A stretch of DNA of 64,000 nucleotides. It comes from AP-15 sp963818695. Its GTDB lineage: Bacteria > Pseudomonadota > Alphaproteobacteria > ATCC43930 > CGMCC-115725. Position 1 is the first letter of the stretch; every line of letters starts with the position of its first letter. Under the pieces are notes generated by a model that saw nothing but the letters and a program-made list of their open reading frames with translations, ran no database searches and was not told the DNA's origin. A program made the position numbers and the translations under genes. Positions 9,706-19,021 of the stretch are shown one piece after another. The stretch spans positions 186,001-250,000 of the forward strand of contig CAWFTG010000011.1 in the NCBI GenBank assembly GCA_963818695.1, written 5' to 3'.

Positions 9706-12612
9706 CTAGCCCGGTGTGGCGAGCGCCAGTTGGCGCAAGTGCGCCGCATAGCTCGCTAACAGCTTTTCGGATTCGCGCTCCCAGCAGAGCTCGCGCGCGG
9801 CAATCAATGCGCTTCGCTTATAATCGTCGATGCGGTCCCGGTCGAGGCTATTGATCGCCACCCCGATCGCCGCTGGATCCAGCGTTGGGATGGTGACGCC
9901 CAAATCGTATTCACGGATCAGCCCGGCGATCTCCGGGAGCTCCGTGGTGCAAAGGCAAAGCCCCGCCATGATGTATTCGAATATCTTATTCGGAAGCGCG
10001 AATTCGTTATGCCGGGAATGTCCCGGCAGCGCGAAAAATCCGATGTCGAAGGTCGCTGCCTCCTGAACGAGCGCCGTCATCGGCACGGCAGGTGCGAGAA
10101 CGACGCGGCCTTCCAACCCTGCGGCCGCGATCCGTGCGCGCAGCGCCGGGGTGAACTCGGGATTATCCGGGCCGCGCAGGGTCAATTCAAATTCGCTCCT
10201 CCATTGCGCGACGCTGTCGATCGCGATCTCAAGGCCGCGACCCGGTACGATGATTCCATGATAGAGAACCCGGATGCGCTCGCCGGTGGGGCGAAATCCC
10301 CGGCGTTCGTATTGTGGCGTGTTGCGGACCACAATCGTCGGGCGCGGCAGGCGGTAGAGCCGATCCAGCCGCTTGGCGATGCCGGCGGAAACCGCCGAGA
10401 CCACGCTCGCATCCCTTATGTACCTGCCTTCGAGTGCCCGCACGATCGGCCTTGACCAGCGTCGCCATTTCGGCTTCTCGGCATATTCCTCGGTGGCGAA
10501 CTCGTGCGTGTCATATACGCAGACGCCGCCCTTTTCGCGCGCCAGCCGCGCTGCGAGCGGCAAGGCTGTCCAGTCATTGGCGAGCCAGATGTCGGCGTTG
10601 CAATCCCGCGCCGTTTCGTAAATCGACCGCAAGTCGCGCGAGATGGCGAGCTCGTTCCAGAAGATCTCTTCGGCAATATCGGGGCGAAACCGTACCCGCA
10701 ACACCCGCTGCCGGTATGCGATGGCTTTCCGCAGCCGGCCCCGTTCCGAGCTCAGTCTACCGAGCGCGACCCACCAGCGCAGCTGGCGGCGCTCGAGTTC
10801 CCTCGACACGATCCGCTTTGCCGTCGCGACACAATTCCTGACATGCAACCGAACCACGTACGAGGTCCACAGCGGGAGCAAAGCGGTAAACCGCACTCCG
10901 CGCCATGCAAGAAAGAGCAATCGCCGCAAACGTGGAACTCCGGCGAGACGACCGGAAACTCTCTTGCGCCACAATACAATTTCACTATGCGCTACGGCCA
11001 GCCGTCCGGCGCGCTCCCCTGCCCCAATCACCGGGCATGGTGCGCGGCGAGAGCCGGCGAGCAAAATCGGCTGGTCAAGGGCTGGGGCCGGAATTTTATT
11101 CGCCGCAACCGACGGTTTTACGGGCCTGCTGAGTATCGGCCAAACCGGTGGTGGCGAGCGTCCACCCGGCAATCCAACCGCAATCACCTGCCAGCCGGCG
11201 CTGGCGAACAGCTCGCCCTGGCGACGGACCCGGGGATCATCGGCAATCGTCGAAAGTGCCAAAAGGCAGATCCTTGGAAGATCCGGCCCCGGGTCTTTGA
11301 CCTTGGTCTCCACTTCCGCGACGACCGGCACCGGCGCGTCCGGGTCTGTCAGCTCGGCCAGATCCCTCCCGCCGGCAATGGCCATACGCACGGCGGCTTC
11401 CGCAAGCTGATGCATGAGCTCCGCGCTGCTGTTGGGAGCTTCGAGCTCGTCCACCCGGCAATTTAACGACCGCTTCCGACTGTTCAGCCTTGCTTCGATC
11501 CAATCGAGCAGGCCGTCGACAAAACCCCGATAGGTCAGCCGTTCGCTGCCGAGCAATGCTGCGCGGCAAGCCTCAACGCGCTCTTTAGCACGACGCCAGT
11601 CGGACAATTCCGCGTACAACGAGTCGGTCTCGCAGGCGTCAATGTTCCACGGGATATAGTGATCGCCCGGGCTCAGGATGCCGGCATAGTGCCCAGGTAA
11701 CAGGATCTGGCACGTGCCTGCCAACGCCGCTTCAAAGATGCGCGGCGATATGGCGGAGTAGATCCGCTGCATATCCTGATTGGGGAAACAGGCGGCTTCG
11801 ACCTCCTCGAAATCGGCATTTGGGTTCTTGGCGAGATATGCCCTGCAGTCACGATTGATCTGGCCTGCTGGATCGAGGAGCGAGCTGCCGCTCTCGCACC
11901 CCAGCGTGAACCTGCAATTTCCCAAAAAACGCAGCCAGTCGTCGCCCATCAGGGCGTGCTTCGGGTCGACCGAAATGTCGAGCAACAACCCCTGTCCGTT
12001 AAAGGACCCTCGAAAACGCTTTCCGATTTCCGCCTTGAGCCGGCCAAAACGGCCAAAATATGGTGGCAGGCTCTTGGCTCGGTAGCCGACATCGATATCG
12101 CGCGCTTCGAAGGGGCGGGCGAGTCGGTGCATCATGGCTATATCGGCATCGTCGAGGTATCCCGTCATGCCCTCGACGATTTCTGCGTGCGCTGCCGCTT
12201 TCGGGTAGAAGACCTCGCGGTGTTCGTAGCAAACCGAATAGATCAGATCGACACGCCAGTCCGTCAACCAATCATCCAATGCCGCCGAGTGATCATACTC
12301 GTCCTGCGGCAAGGCGATCTTGACGGCATCGCTGTCGGCGACAAAAGCGAATTCTTTGAGGAGCCGATCGAAATTGTCCTCCCGCGGGCTGCTCCAGCGC
12401 CAACATAGAAATGTCGTGTCGAGGATAATTGCATCAAATCGCTCACGGCGCAGCCGAACAGGAATTGGCTGCCGGAAGGATTGTAGGGTGTAGCTGTTCC
12501 ACGGAGCGTATTTCAACAGACAAAACGAATGATTAAACGACGTGCGACGTAGCCGCGACAAGTCGCCGTTTTCATGAAGGATCAAGATATTTAGTCTCTG
12601 CCGGACCCGCAT
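9706..12612 (-). CDS. Large two-domain glycosyltransferase
   Basis: This 968-aa protein has two parts. Residues 1 to about 385 form an unusual N-terminal domain with DAIILDTTFLCWRW, IDVGYRAKSLPPYFGRFGRLK, TLGCESGSSLLDPAG and a SPRIFEAALAGTCQILLPG helix, where SPRxFEAA resembles the donor-site helix of GT-B enzymes. Residues from about 445 on form a GT4-like domain: RICLLALSTIADDPRVRRQGELF at the start, DIWLANDWTALPLAARLA, VCVYDTHEFATEEY, VVSAVSAGIAKRLDRLY, GRGLEIAIDS, LTLRGPDN and FALPNKIFEYIMAGLCLC at the donor site. It may be bifunctional. The same two-domain arrangement occurs in the interrupted gene at 14151-17121, so the two are paralogues that have diverged widely. Confidence 0.8.
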   Translation of the reverse strand: MRVRQRLNILILHENGDLSRLRRTSFNHSFCLLKYAPWNSYTLQSFRQPIPVRLRRERFDAIILDTTFLCWRWSSPREDNFDRLLKEFAFVADSDAVKIALPQDEYDHSAALDDWLTDWRVDLIYSVCYEHREVFYPKAAAHAEIVEGMTGYLDDADIAMMHRLARPFEARDIDVGYRAKSLPPYFGRFGRLKAEIGKRFRGSFNGQGLLLDISVDPKHALMGDDWLRFLGNCRFTLGCESGSSLLDPAGQINRDCRAYLAKNPNADFEEVEAACFPNQDMQRIYSAISPRIFEAALAGTCQILLPGHYAGILSPGDHYIPWNIDACETDSLYAELSDWRRAKERVEACRAALLGSERLTYRGFVDGLLDWIEARLNSRKRSLNCRVDELEAPNSSAELMHQLAEAAVRMAIAGGRDLAELTDPDAPVPVVAEVETKVKDPGPDLPRICLLALSTIADDPRVRRQGELFASAGWQVIAVGLPGGRSPPPVWPILSRPVKPSVAANKIPAPALDQPILLAGSRRAPCPVIGAGERAGRLAVAHSEIVLWRKRVSGRLAGVPRLRRLLFLAWRGVRFTALLPLWTSYVVRLHVRNCVATAKRIVSRELERRQLRWWVALGRLSSERGRLRKAIAYRQRVLRVRFRPDIAEEIFWNELAISRDLRSIYETARDCNADIWLANDWTALPLAARLAREKGGVCVYDTHEFATEEYAEKPKWRRWSRPIVRALEGRYIRDASVVSAVSAGIAKRLDRLYRLPRPTIVVRNTPQYERRGFRPTGERIRVLYHGIIVPGRGLEIAIDSVAQWRSEFELTLRGPDNPEFTPALRARIAAAGLEGRVVLAPAVPMTALVQEAATFDIGFFALPGHSRHNEFALPNKIFEYIMAGLCLCTTELPEIAGLIREYDLGVTIPTLDPAAIGVAINSLDRDRIDDYKRSALIAARELCWERESEKLLASYAAHLRQLALATPG

Positions 12613-12695
12613 CTTGGCTTCACCGGTTCTCGATGTCGAAGTCCTGCGTCACGCGACAAGCATCGCCATTGCGCTCGGCGAGAAAACGTTCGCGA

Positions 12696-14105
12696 TCAGG
12701 CTATTAAATGTCGGGCCAACCGACGCACGGGTGCGGGTATTGCCCGCCTGATCGGAGGCGGTATGCGAGCCGATAGGAACGAAGCCAAATCACCGATGAC
12801 CGTAGGTCTGGCAATCGACTCATCCTTCAAGTCAGCACCCATTAGCGGTGTTGCTCTCTGCGGCGCGCCCGGAATCTCGGCCAATCGGGCCAGCATCGCG
12901 GTGTACGCCGGCGTCCCGAGGCGGTCCGCCAACGCCGCGAGACCCCCTGGGGCAGATCCCCTCTTAGGCACCCGCTTCCGCAGTTCGGCGAGCATTTGGT
13001 CGAACAGAAGATCATAATCGTGCGCGCGGCAGACCCGATCTGCCGCCGCCCTAGCCTCGGGAGAGAGAGTCCGCCGGGAATTAGCTGCAACATTGGTGCA
13101 AAAAGCCTCCGCAGACCCGGTCACGACGACCGCCTCCGGAACTTCGAGCAATGGCTTCATCAGCGTCGACACGACTGGCAGCCCGGCTGCCGCCATCTCG
13201 ATCGCCTTGAGCGGGAAGCCGTTCTCGACAATCATCGGCATGTCGCTGCGGTACGGGATGATGCCTACTTGGCAGCGCCAATAAAGGGCTGGCAGGTCTT
13301 CAGCCGGCACTCGGCCGAGCGCGCACACGTTGGGAAGAGCCACCAACCGATGCCACGCCTGTCGCTGCGCCGGCGAGAGGTTTTCGATATCGACCGGGCC
13401 GGCATAGATGAAGCCGATATCCGGCTGCTGGCGGGCAACCTGGATCATCAGCTCGTAGTCGAGCCGAAGATTGATGTTCCCTGCAAATACGGCGAGTTTG
13501 CGTCCGGCAACACGCGAGGCCGCAATCTGCTGGGGCCACTCGCCGATCGGCTCCGTCGGCGCGCTGTACTTCGCGTACTCGCAGCCGTTGGGGATGACCA
13601 GCGGGTCGATACAACGCGAATGCGCCGCGAACCCACGTGCGACACCGTCGCTGCAGCAAATCACAACATCGCTCGCTTCGATCGCAAACCGGTTCAGGTT
13701 TAGCGCATCGTCGTCGAGACCGTCGAAGTGGAAATAATTCTCGGTGCCGTGGAACACGCGAGCCGACCCAGGCAAAACCAAATAGGCAGGCGCAAGAAAC
13801 GAATTGTACAACCAGAAGAGCGAACGTCGGTGACCTTGGGCCCTCATGTATTCCATCAGCTGTCCGGCCTGCCTCAGACCCACTAAAAGCAGGCGACTGA
13901 GATCGGAGGAGGCGTTTTCGATCGAGAGCAGCACGACATTGTCGAGGCGATCTTCCGGCTGCGCTCGCCATTTGAGACCGGTGGCAAGTTCGGGCTGAAT
14001 GAAAACGACCGGCAGTCGCTGCGCCCAACGTTTGCCCCAGTGCCAACGATTCGATTCGAGCTGATCGCGCCAACCGGGCCACATAAAAAAATATACCGAG
14101 TTCAA
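12696..14105 (-). CDS. Glycosyltransferase, GT4/TuaH-like
   Basis: This 469-aa protein begins with VYFFMWPGWRDQLESNRWHWGKRWA and has the GT-B core: ARVFHGTENYFHF, the sugar-acceptor helix ASDVVICCSDGVARGFAA, LVIPNGCEYAKY, KLAVFAGNINLRLDYELM, IGFIYAGPV and the donor-site ENGFPLKAIEMAAAGLPVVST. The start is a TTG at 14105, supported by a GGGAG Shine-Dalgarno sequence five bases upstream; an in-frame ATG seven codons later is the alternative. It follows 45 bp after the previous gene in the operon. It probably transfers one sugar of the exported polymer. Specificity is unknown. Confidence 0.8.
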   Translation of the reverse strand: MNSVYFFMWPGWRDQLESNRWHWGKRWAQRLPVVFIQPELATGLKWRAQPEDRLDNVVLLSIENASSDLSRLLLVGLRQAGQLMEYMRAQGHRRSLFWLYNSFLAPAYLVLPGSARVFHGTENYFHFDGLDDDALNLNRFAIEASDVVICCSDGVARGFAAHSRCIDPLVIPNGCEYAKYSAPTEPIGEWPQQIAASRVAGRKLAVFAGNINLRLDYELMIQVARQQPDIGFIYAGPVDIENLSPAQRQAWHRLVALPNVCALGRVPAEDLPALYWRCQVGIIPYRSDMPMIVENGFPLKAIEMAAAGLPVVSTLMKPLLEVPEAVVVTGSAEAFCTNVAANSRRTLSPEARAAADRVCRAHDYDLLFDQMLAELRKRVPKRGSAPGGLAALADRLGTPAYTAMLARLAEIPGAPQRATPLMGADLKDESIARPTVIGDLASFLSARIPPPIRRAIPAPVRRLARHLIA

Positions 14106-14150
14106 ACCACTCCCAGATCGGTTGACCGAGTTCGGCAGGGCACGTCGATG

Positions 14151-17121
14151 TCATCGAATCTCGCGCGCCGATCTTGCTCTCTTGCGCAGTCTATGTACAA
14201 AAGCCTTAAGGTGCATGTTGCCACTTTTGTATAATCCGTGGATCTGGATAAGCCACTCAAGACGAGAGCGATAGAAGTTTATTTGAGTGGTATAAACGTC
14301 GTGCAAACGGTTAATTTCTGCGGGATAAACGTCGTGCAAACGCTTGATTTCGGTTGTATAGACATCATCCAATCGGGCAATTTCTGCGCTCAATCGCGAG
14401 ATTTCGGCGGGGTAGTGCTGGTTTAATCGGTCAAGGTCTGCCGCATAGACTTTCTGGAGGCGGGCACTCTCCGGCTCGGCGGTCGATCGAGAGCGCATCG
14501 CGGTCGGGTCTGCAATCCACCCGAGATCGATTCCGCCGGGATCGTGCTCAAGGCTTTGCAACCGCTCCGCCTCGATGATACGCTGGCGCAGCGGCTCAAA
14601 GAATATTTCCCAGTGGAAGTGCTCCGCGAAAAATCTTTGCGCGCGGCGCGCCATCGCCTCAATCTCCCGGGGCGCGTCGACGACCTTGTTGAAGACCGCC
14701 GCGGCCCGGCGCTCATCGCTGAAATCGACCGAATGGCCGATACTATTGTCGACGACTACCTGCCGTACGAATTCGAGATCGTTACAGACGACTGGCAGCC
14801 CGGCGGCTAGGTACTGCGAAAGCTTGTTCGGACAGGCGAGCCGATTATTGACATTAACCGGCTCGTAGGGGATGACGCCGACATCGGCTTCACTGGCGGC
14901 TTCGATCAGCCGGTCTTCGGCAACCGCCGGCGGGAAAAACACCTGATGATCGAGCAGGCCCAGCGAGCGCGCCAACTCGATCATTGCCGTTTTGTAGTCG
15001 TTGTCCGGCCCGCGCAGCAGCAAGCGGCCGTTGGCGCCGACATGTCGCCAAATCGCGATCAGGCGATCGATGCCTCGGCCCGAAGCGAACCGGCCTTGAT
15101 AGAGGAAGGTGACCGCGTCTCGCATCTGCCCGAGACGAGAGCTTGCATTCGAGGTCCACGATCTCGCCCTGGGTGCGCGACGCGCAGTTCGGCAGACAGT
15201 CGAACTGGCGCCCATATTCGGCTGTCATTACCGCCGCCAGCGGCGGTGATACGGTGACGGCGAGATCGGCCTCCGCGACCAGATCGCGGCTGAATGCCGC
15301 CCAGAAATCGCATTGCCAATGACGCATGCCGTGCCATGAGTAAGGCCAGAACTCGTGCGCATCGTAGAGCAGCAGCGCTCCGGTTTCTTCGTGCAGGGCG
15401 ACGCCCGCCGGCAGCGTCTCGAGGTCGGTCGCGACGACGAGGTCGAATTGGCCGGTGCGGTGCGCTGCCTCGAGCAGCGCGGCACTGGCATCGAGGATGT
15501 GCCGAGCCAGTCCGCGGAATTGCGCGGTGTCCTCTGGGAGGACATCAAGCGCCCCAATCAGCGCTCGCAGCATCGCGTCCGAGGCGTCGGCGAGGACAGC
15601 CAGATAGAGCAGCTTTTGCCGCCCCAGCGAGAGCGTGCGCCCGGCGCGGGCCGGTTGCGGCACCCAGCACGAGCCGTGCCGGCTCTGCTCGACGCGCAGG
15701 CGCACCCGTCGCGTTGACAGTCGCTCAAAGCTCGGGCCGCCGCCATCGACCCCAAAACGATAGGTGCCGATCTCGCAGACCTCGTGGTCCAGTGCCAGCG
15801 AGTTCGCGGCCCATTCGGAACGCGGGTCTTGAGCTGGATCAGCCGCAGTCAAGATCAAAGCCCGAGGCAGCGCCCCAGCCGGCCCCCGCGTAGCGCGCTG
15901 CCGCCGCCCCTTGCGCTGCAACGCGGCATCGAGCGCGGCATCGACCTTCGCTACGAAAGCCTCGTAGCCGTACTTCGGATTGCCGACGATCTCCTCAGCC
16001 GCGCATTCGGTGATTTCAACGCAGCGGCGGTCGTCGCCGAGCGTGTCGATCGCTTCGTCCAGGTTCGAAAGGTCCCGCGCCAGTGGCAAAAAGTGTCTCT
16101 CCGGCAAGAAAATGTTCGAGTACCGCCCCTCGTACAGAATTTGCACCGAACGAGCGGCGGCGGCCTCGAAATGCCGCGGCGAGACCTGCGCGTAATCGAC
16201 ATTCCCCTCCAATCGCCAGAGATACGCCTTATCTGCGAGCCGATAAAATTCCTCGGACAGCGGGTCCATATCGAGGTGCGCCGCCTCAAAGCCGCAGCAC
16301 CACTTCTCGACCTCGCCATCGAAATCGAACAGGTTCGAACCAGATTCGACGCCCAAGGTCGCCTTCGACGCCGCGATGAAGTCGATCCAGGCGGAGCCAT
16401 GGATCCGATCCTGCGGGCGGCTGGAGATGTCGCTCCGGATGCCGTGCCGGCATGACAGGGCGCGACTGACATCGTACCCGATGTGGCGCTTCTCAAACCC
16501 GAGACGGCCGAAAGACAGCGGCTGGACCGAACCCCTATAGCCAAGATCGATGGGGCGTGCCCGGCTCCATGGCGTCGTCATCTTTCGCATGGTCTCGGTA
16601 ACATAGCCGGTGAGAACGTGCACGAGAGCAAGATCACCCACCAAGTCGCGCGGGTAGACACGCGGCCATTCGGGCTCGGGTACGCACGTCAAGAGAACGT
16701 CGAACCGCTTGCGCCCGAGATATTCGGCGAACAGCGCCGTCGATCGCTGCTCGTCCTGCTTCATCAGCACTTTGACGCCATCATATTGCTCGAACGGCTG
16801 CGGTAGTCGCGAATCGAGCGCGTCCAGATTTTCAAAGCTATAGGAGACCGCCGCATGGATGATGACGCCGTCGTATTCCGAGAGATCGATCGTCGCAGGC
16901 AGGCTCAGCGGATGGCTCCGCCCCGGCCAGAGATTCACGATCTCGAGGGCAAATTCGCTGAGCTCCTGCCAGGATGCGATGTTTTCATAGACGGTGGCCA
17001 CGCCATGCGGGTCGTACCAGCAAACAAAAAGAAAGCGGCCCGCGCCCGAGCCCTCGCCGGGCCGCCCGAGGAGCGGTCTGGCGTCAGCGCTCGTTCGCAC
17101 GGCGCCGCAGCCTCCAGGCAA
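14151..17121 (-). CDS. Large two-domain glycosyltransferase with C-terminal 11-residue repeat coiled coil, frameshifted
   Basis: Two overlapping frames make one protein of about 989 aa. The first frame covers the N-terminal domain (YDGVIIHAAVSYSF, IDLGYRGSVQPLSFGRLGF, TLGVESGSNLFDFDGE, SPRHFEAAAARSVQILYEG) and the first half of a GT4-like domain (LLLYDAHEFWPYSWHG, DLAVTVSPPLAAVM). The second frame supplies the rest (FLYQGRFASGRGIDRLIAIW, LLLRGPDNDY, NRLACPNKLSQYLAAGLPVV) and a C-terminal tail with 11-residue repeats. The switch is near 15145; the span is a multiple of three plus one, and deleting one G of a GGG run repairs it. The true start may lie inside the first 28 residues, before FLFVCWYDPHG. 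It is a paralogue of the 968-aa protein in the same operon. Confidence 0.75.
14265..14460 (-). repeat. 33-bp tandem repeat coding for a hendecad coiled coil
   Basis: The 3' part of the large glycosyltransferase gene contains imperfect 33-bp units. They encode 11-residue repeats of the form RLHDVYPAEIN: RLQKVYAADLD, RLNQHYPAEIS, (RLSAEIA), RLDDVYTTEIK, RLHDVYPAEIN and RLHDVYTTQIN. Eleven-residue spacing with hydrophobic positions (L, V/H-Y, I) is the pattern of a right-handed or straight hendecad coiled coil. Confidence 0.75.
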
Positions 17122-17225
17122 TCGGCTGGCATCTTGCGGCCATGACCGTTACTCGGTTGCTGACAGGGTCGGACCCAGCTGACTGTCGCGACACGATGCC
17201 AATCCGGAATGCGACAGGAACGGCG

Positions 17226-19016
17226 TTAATGGACGCACCGGTGGCCGCTGGTGTCGATCAGCAGCAACTCGAACAGCGATGAACCACTTCGCGCTACCAC
17301 GTCATCCTTCAATCCCTCGACCGACCGGCTGCATTCTTCTTCGCCGTATTGCCCGCTTCCACACCCGCCCAACCGATCGGCAGCCTGTCTTCCCCAGTCC
17401 CCTTTCAACATCACGGCGATCGCCCCATCACCGAGACCCAGCGACTTGGCAATCTCGGCAAGTGGCAGAAACCCGTTCGGTCCGCGGCGGGCGTCCAACT
17501 CGCGGAGGCGAGCCACCGCCAGTTTTTCAAGGTCGTCGTAGCGGCTGACGCCCAGGTGGTGCTCGAGGCCAGTTGGCGTGGCAAGCGGCGGACCCGGCAA
17601 ATCGAGTTTTGCAAGGCAACTCGTCTGCCCGAGGGTGACGTAGAGAGCATAGGGCGCACTTGGAGAACTCAAAATGACCCCGTCATCAAGCACGCGTGCC
17701 TCGATGAAATACATCAGACTGCCAAACAAGGATAGGGCTACCGGATTCAAAGAAAACCGCCGATCCGGATTGCTCACGCCATTTCGCATCACCGATTCGA
17801 GAGCGCCGTATGACGGCACCATGTCGATCCCGCTGATGTTGAGACGGGCAGACCCGAGATGAATATAGCCGTTCCAACCGACACCCAGCGGCGCCGGCGA
17901 AGCCGTTTCGCGCCGCCCAACGGACTGGTAAGCCTGCTGCACGATCAGCTCTTTGACTGTCGGCGGCGCATTGCCGCCATCCGGACCGGCAATCGCGATT
18001 TTCGGGGAGAATGTAGATAATATGGCCAGATCGCCGTCGATCTCGGTCGTTGCGTATGGCATTTGCAGTCCCAAAGCGCCTGGCGCCGTGCCACCGATCA
18101 CGTCGAGCAGTTTGACCGTCTGGCCATCGAAAGAAACCCGGTAAACGCCGCCCGTATGCGCATCTGTGATTACGATCGTCCGATCGCCAATTGCCTGGAG
18201 CCCGGTAGGCCAGAGAAAGTTTAGACAATGAGCGTTCCAACCCGGCTCTCCGAAAGAGCCCGCGACAGTTCCATCGTGCAAATTCAAAATGAGGATTGTT
18301 CTCAGTTGTAGCGACGAAACGAAGACGTGCTTCCCGAGTATCGTCACACCATGCGCGAGTGGTATTTCGGTCTTCCAGCTCCGCACGAAGTTCCCGTTTT
18401 CTGCTCTGAAGCCGATTGCGCTGTTACCGTCATAATTGGCAGCAACAAGCCATGACTCGTCCGGCGATACGGAGATGTTCTCCGGGGATATCAAGCTGTG
18501 GTCGACGATTTTCTCGTCGAATGAAATGGCATTGCCCTTCAGATGACCGATCAGGACATTGTTGGCGAGGTAGTTGGCGACGAAGACTTTGCCGGATTTG
18601 GGTCCGATGATTATGCCTGTCGGTATGAAGCGACGGTCGTCCAGCTGATCGAGATCGGCTTTTAATATACCGCCAGCACCAGTGTGAATATCCAGGGACT
18701 GGATATTATGATAATTCGCCAGCAGCAGAGTATCGCCATTGATTGCGGCCGCCGAGACCAACGGCCCTTCCAGGCTCGGCTGGGTGAGCATCCGCAGATC
18801 CGGGGCACCACCCAGGCTCCTCGGCAAGAAGCGGGCATCTGCCGGCCGATCGACGAACCCGCTCGCGGCCGAGGTATCGCTTTGCCTGGAAGGGCATTCC
18901 GTGGGCACAACGACACGGATGTCTGCCGCGGCCCGCTGCGGCCCGCACGACAGTTGGAGCGACAAGACGGCGAAGGTAGTTAGAGATAGGAGCAGTGTTC
19001 GACCGGACGATCGCAT
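17226..19016 (-). CDS. Secreted beta-propeller (NHL/YVTN-like) protein of unknown role
   Basis: The likely start is the ATG at 19014-19016, six bases after the upstream methyltransferase stop, giving 596 aa. The longer open frame upstream of it is out-of-frame methyltransferase DNA. The protein opens with a signal sequence (RTLLLSLTTFAVLSLQL) followed by SCGPQRAAA; an Ala-rich cleavage site is more likely than a lipobox because the residues before Cys are not canonical. The body has repeated strand pairs such as GDTLLLANYHNIQSLDI, KVFVANYLANNVLIGHL, SWLVAANYDGNSAIGF, KHVFVSSLQLRTILIL and RTIVITDAHTGGVYRVSF, typical of NHL or YVTN beta-propellers. A periplasmic or extracellular role linked to the polysaccharide is inferred from position only. 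Confidence 0.75.
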   Translation of the reverse strand: MRSSGRTLLLSLTTFAVLSLQLSCGPQRAAADIRVVVPTECPSRQSDTSAASGFVDRPADARFLPRSLGGAPDLRMLTQPSLEGPLVSAAAINGDTLLLANYHNIQSLDIHTGAGGILKADLDQLDDRRFIPTGIIIGPKSGKVFVANYLANNVLIGHLKGNAISFDEKIVDHSLISPENISVSPDESWLVAANYDGNSAIGFRAENGNFVRSWKTEIPLAHGVTILGKHVFVSSLQLRTILILNLHDGTVAGSFGEPGWNAHCLNFLWPTGLQAIGDRTIVITDAHTGGVYRVSFDGQTVKLLDVIGGTAPGALGLQMPYATTEIDGDLAILSTFSPKIAIAGPDGGNAPPTVKELIVQQAYQSVGRRETASPAPLGVGWNGYIHLGSARLNISGIDMVPSYGALESVMRNGVSNPDRRFSLNPVALSLFGSLMYFIEARVLDDGVILSSPSAPYALYVTLGQTSCLAKLDLPGPPLATPTGLEHHLGVSRYDDLEKLAVARLRELDARRGPNGFLPLAEIAKSLGLGDGAIAVMLKGDWGRQAADRLGGCGSGQYGEEECSRSVEGLKDDVVARSGSSLFELLLIDTSGHRCVH

Positions 19017-19021
19017 CGCGT

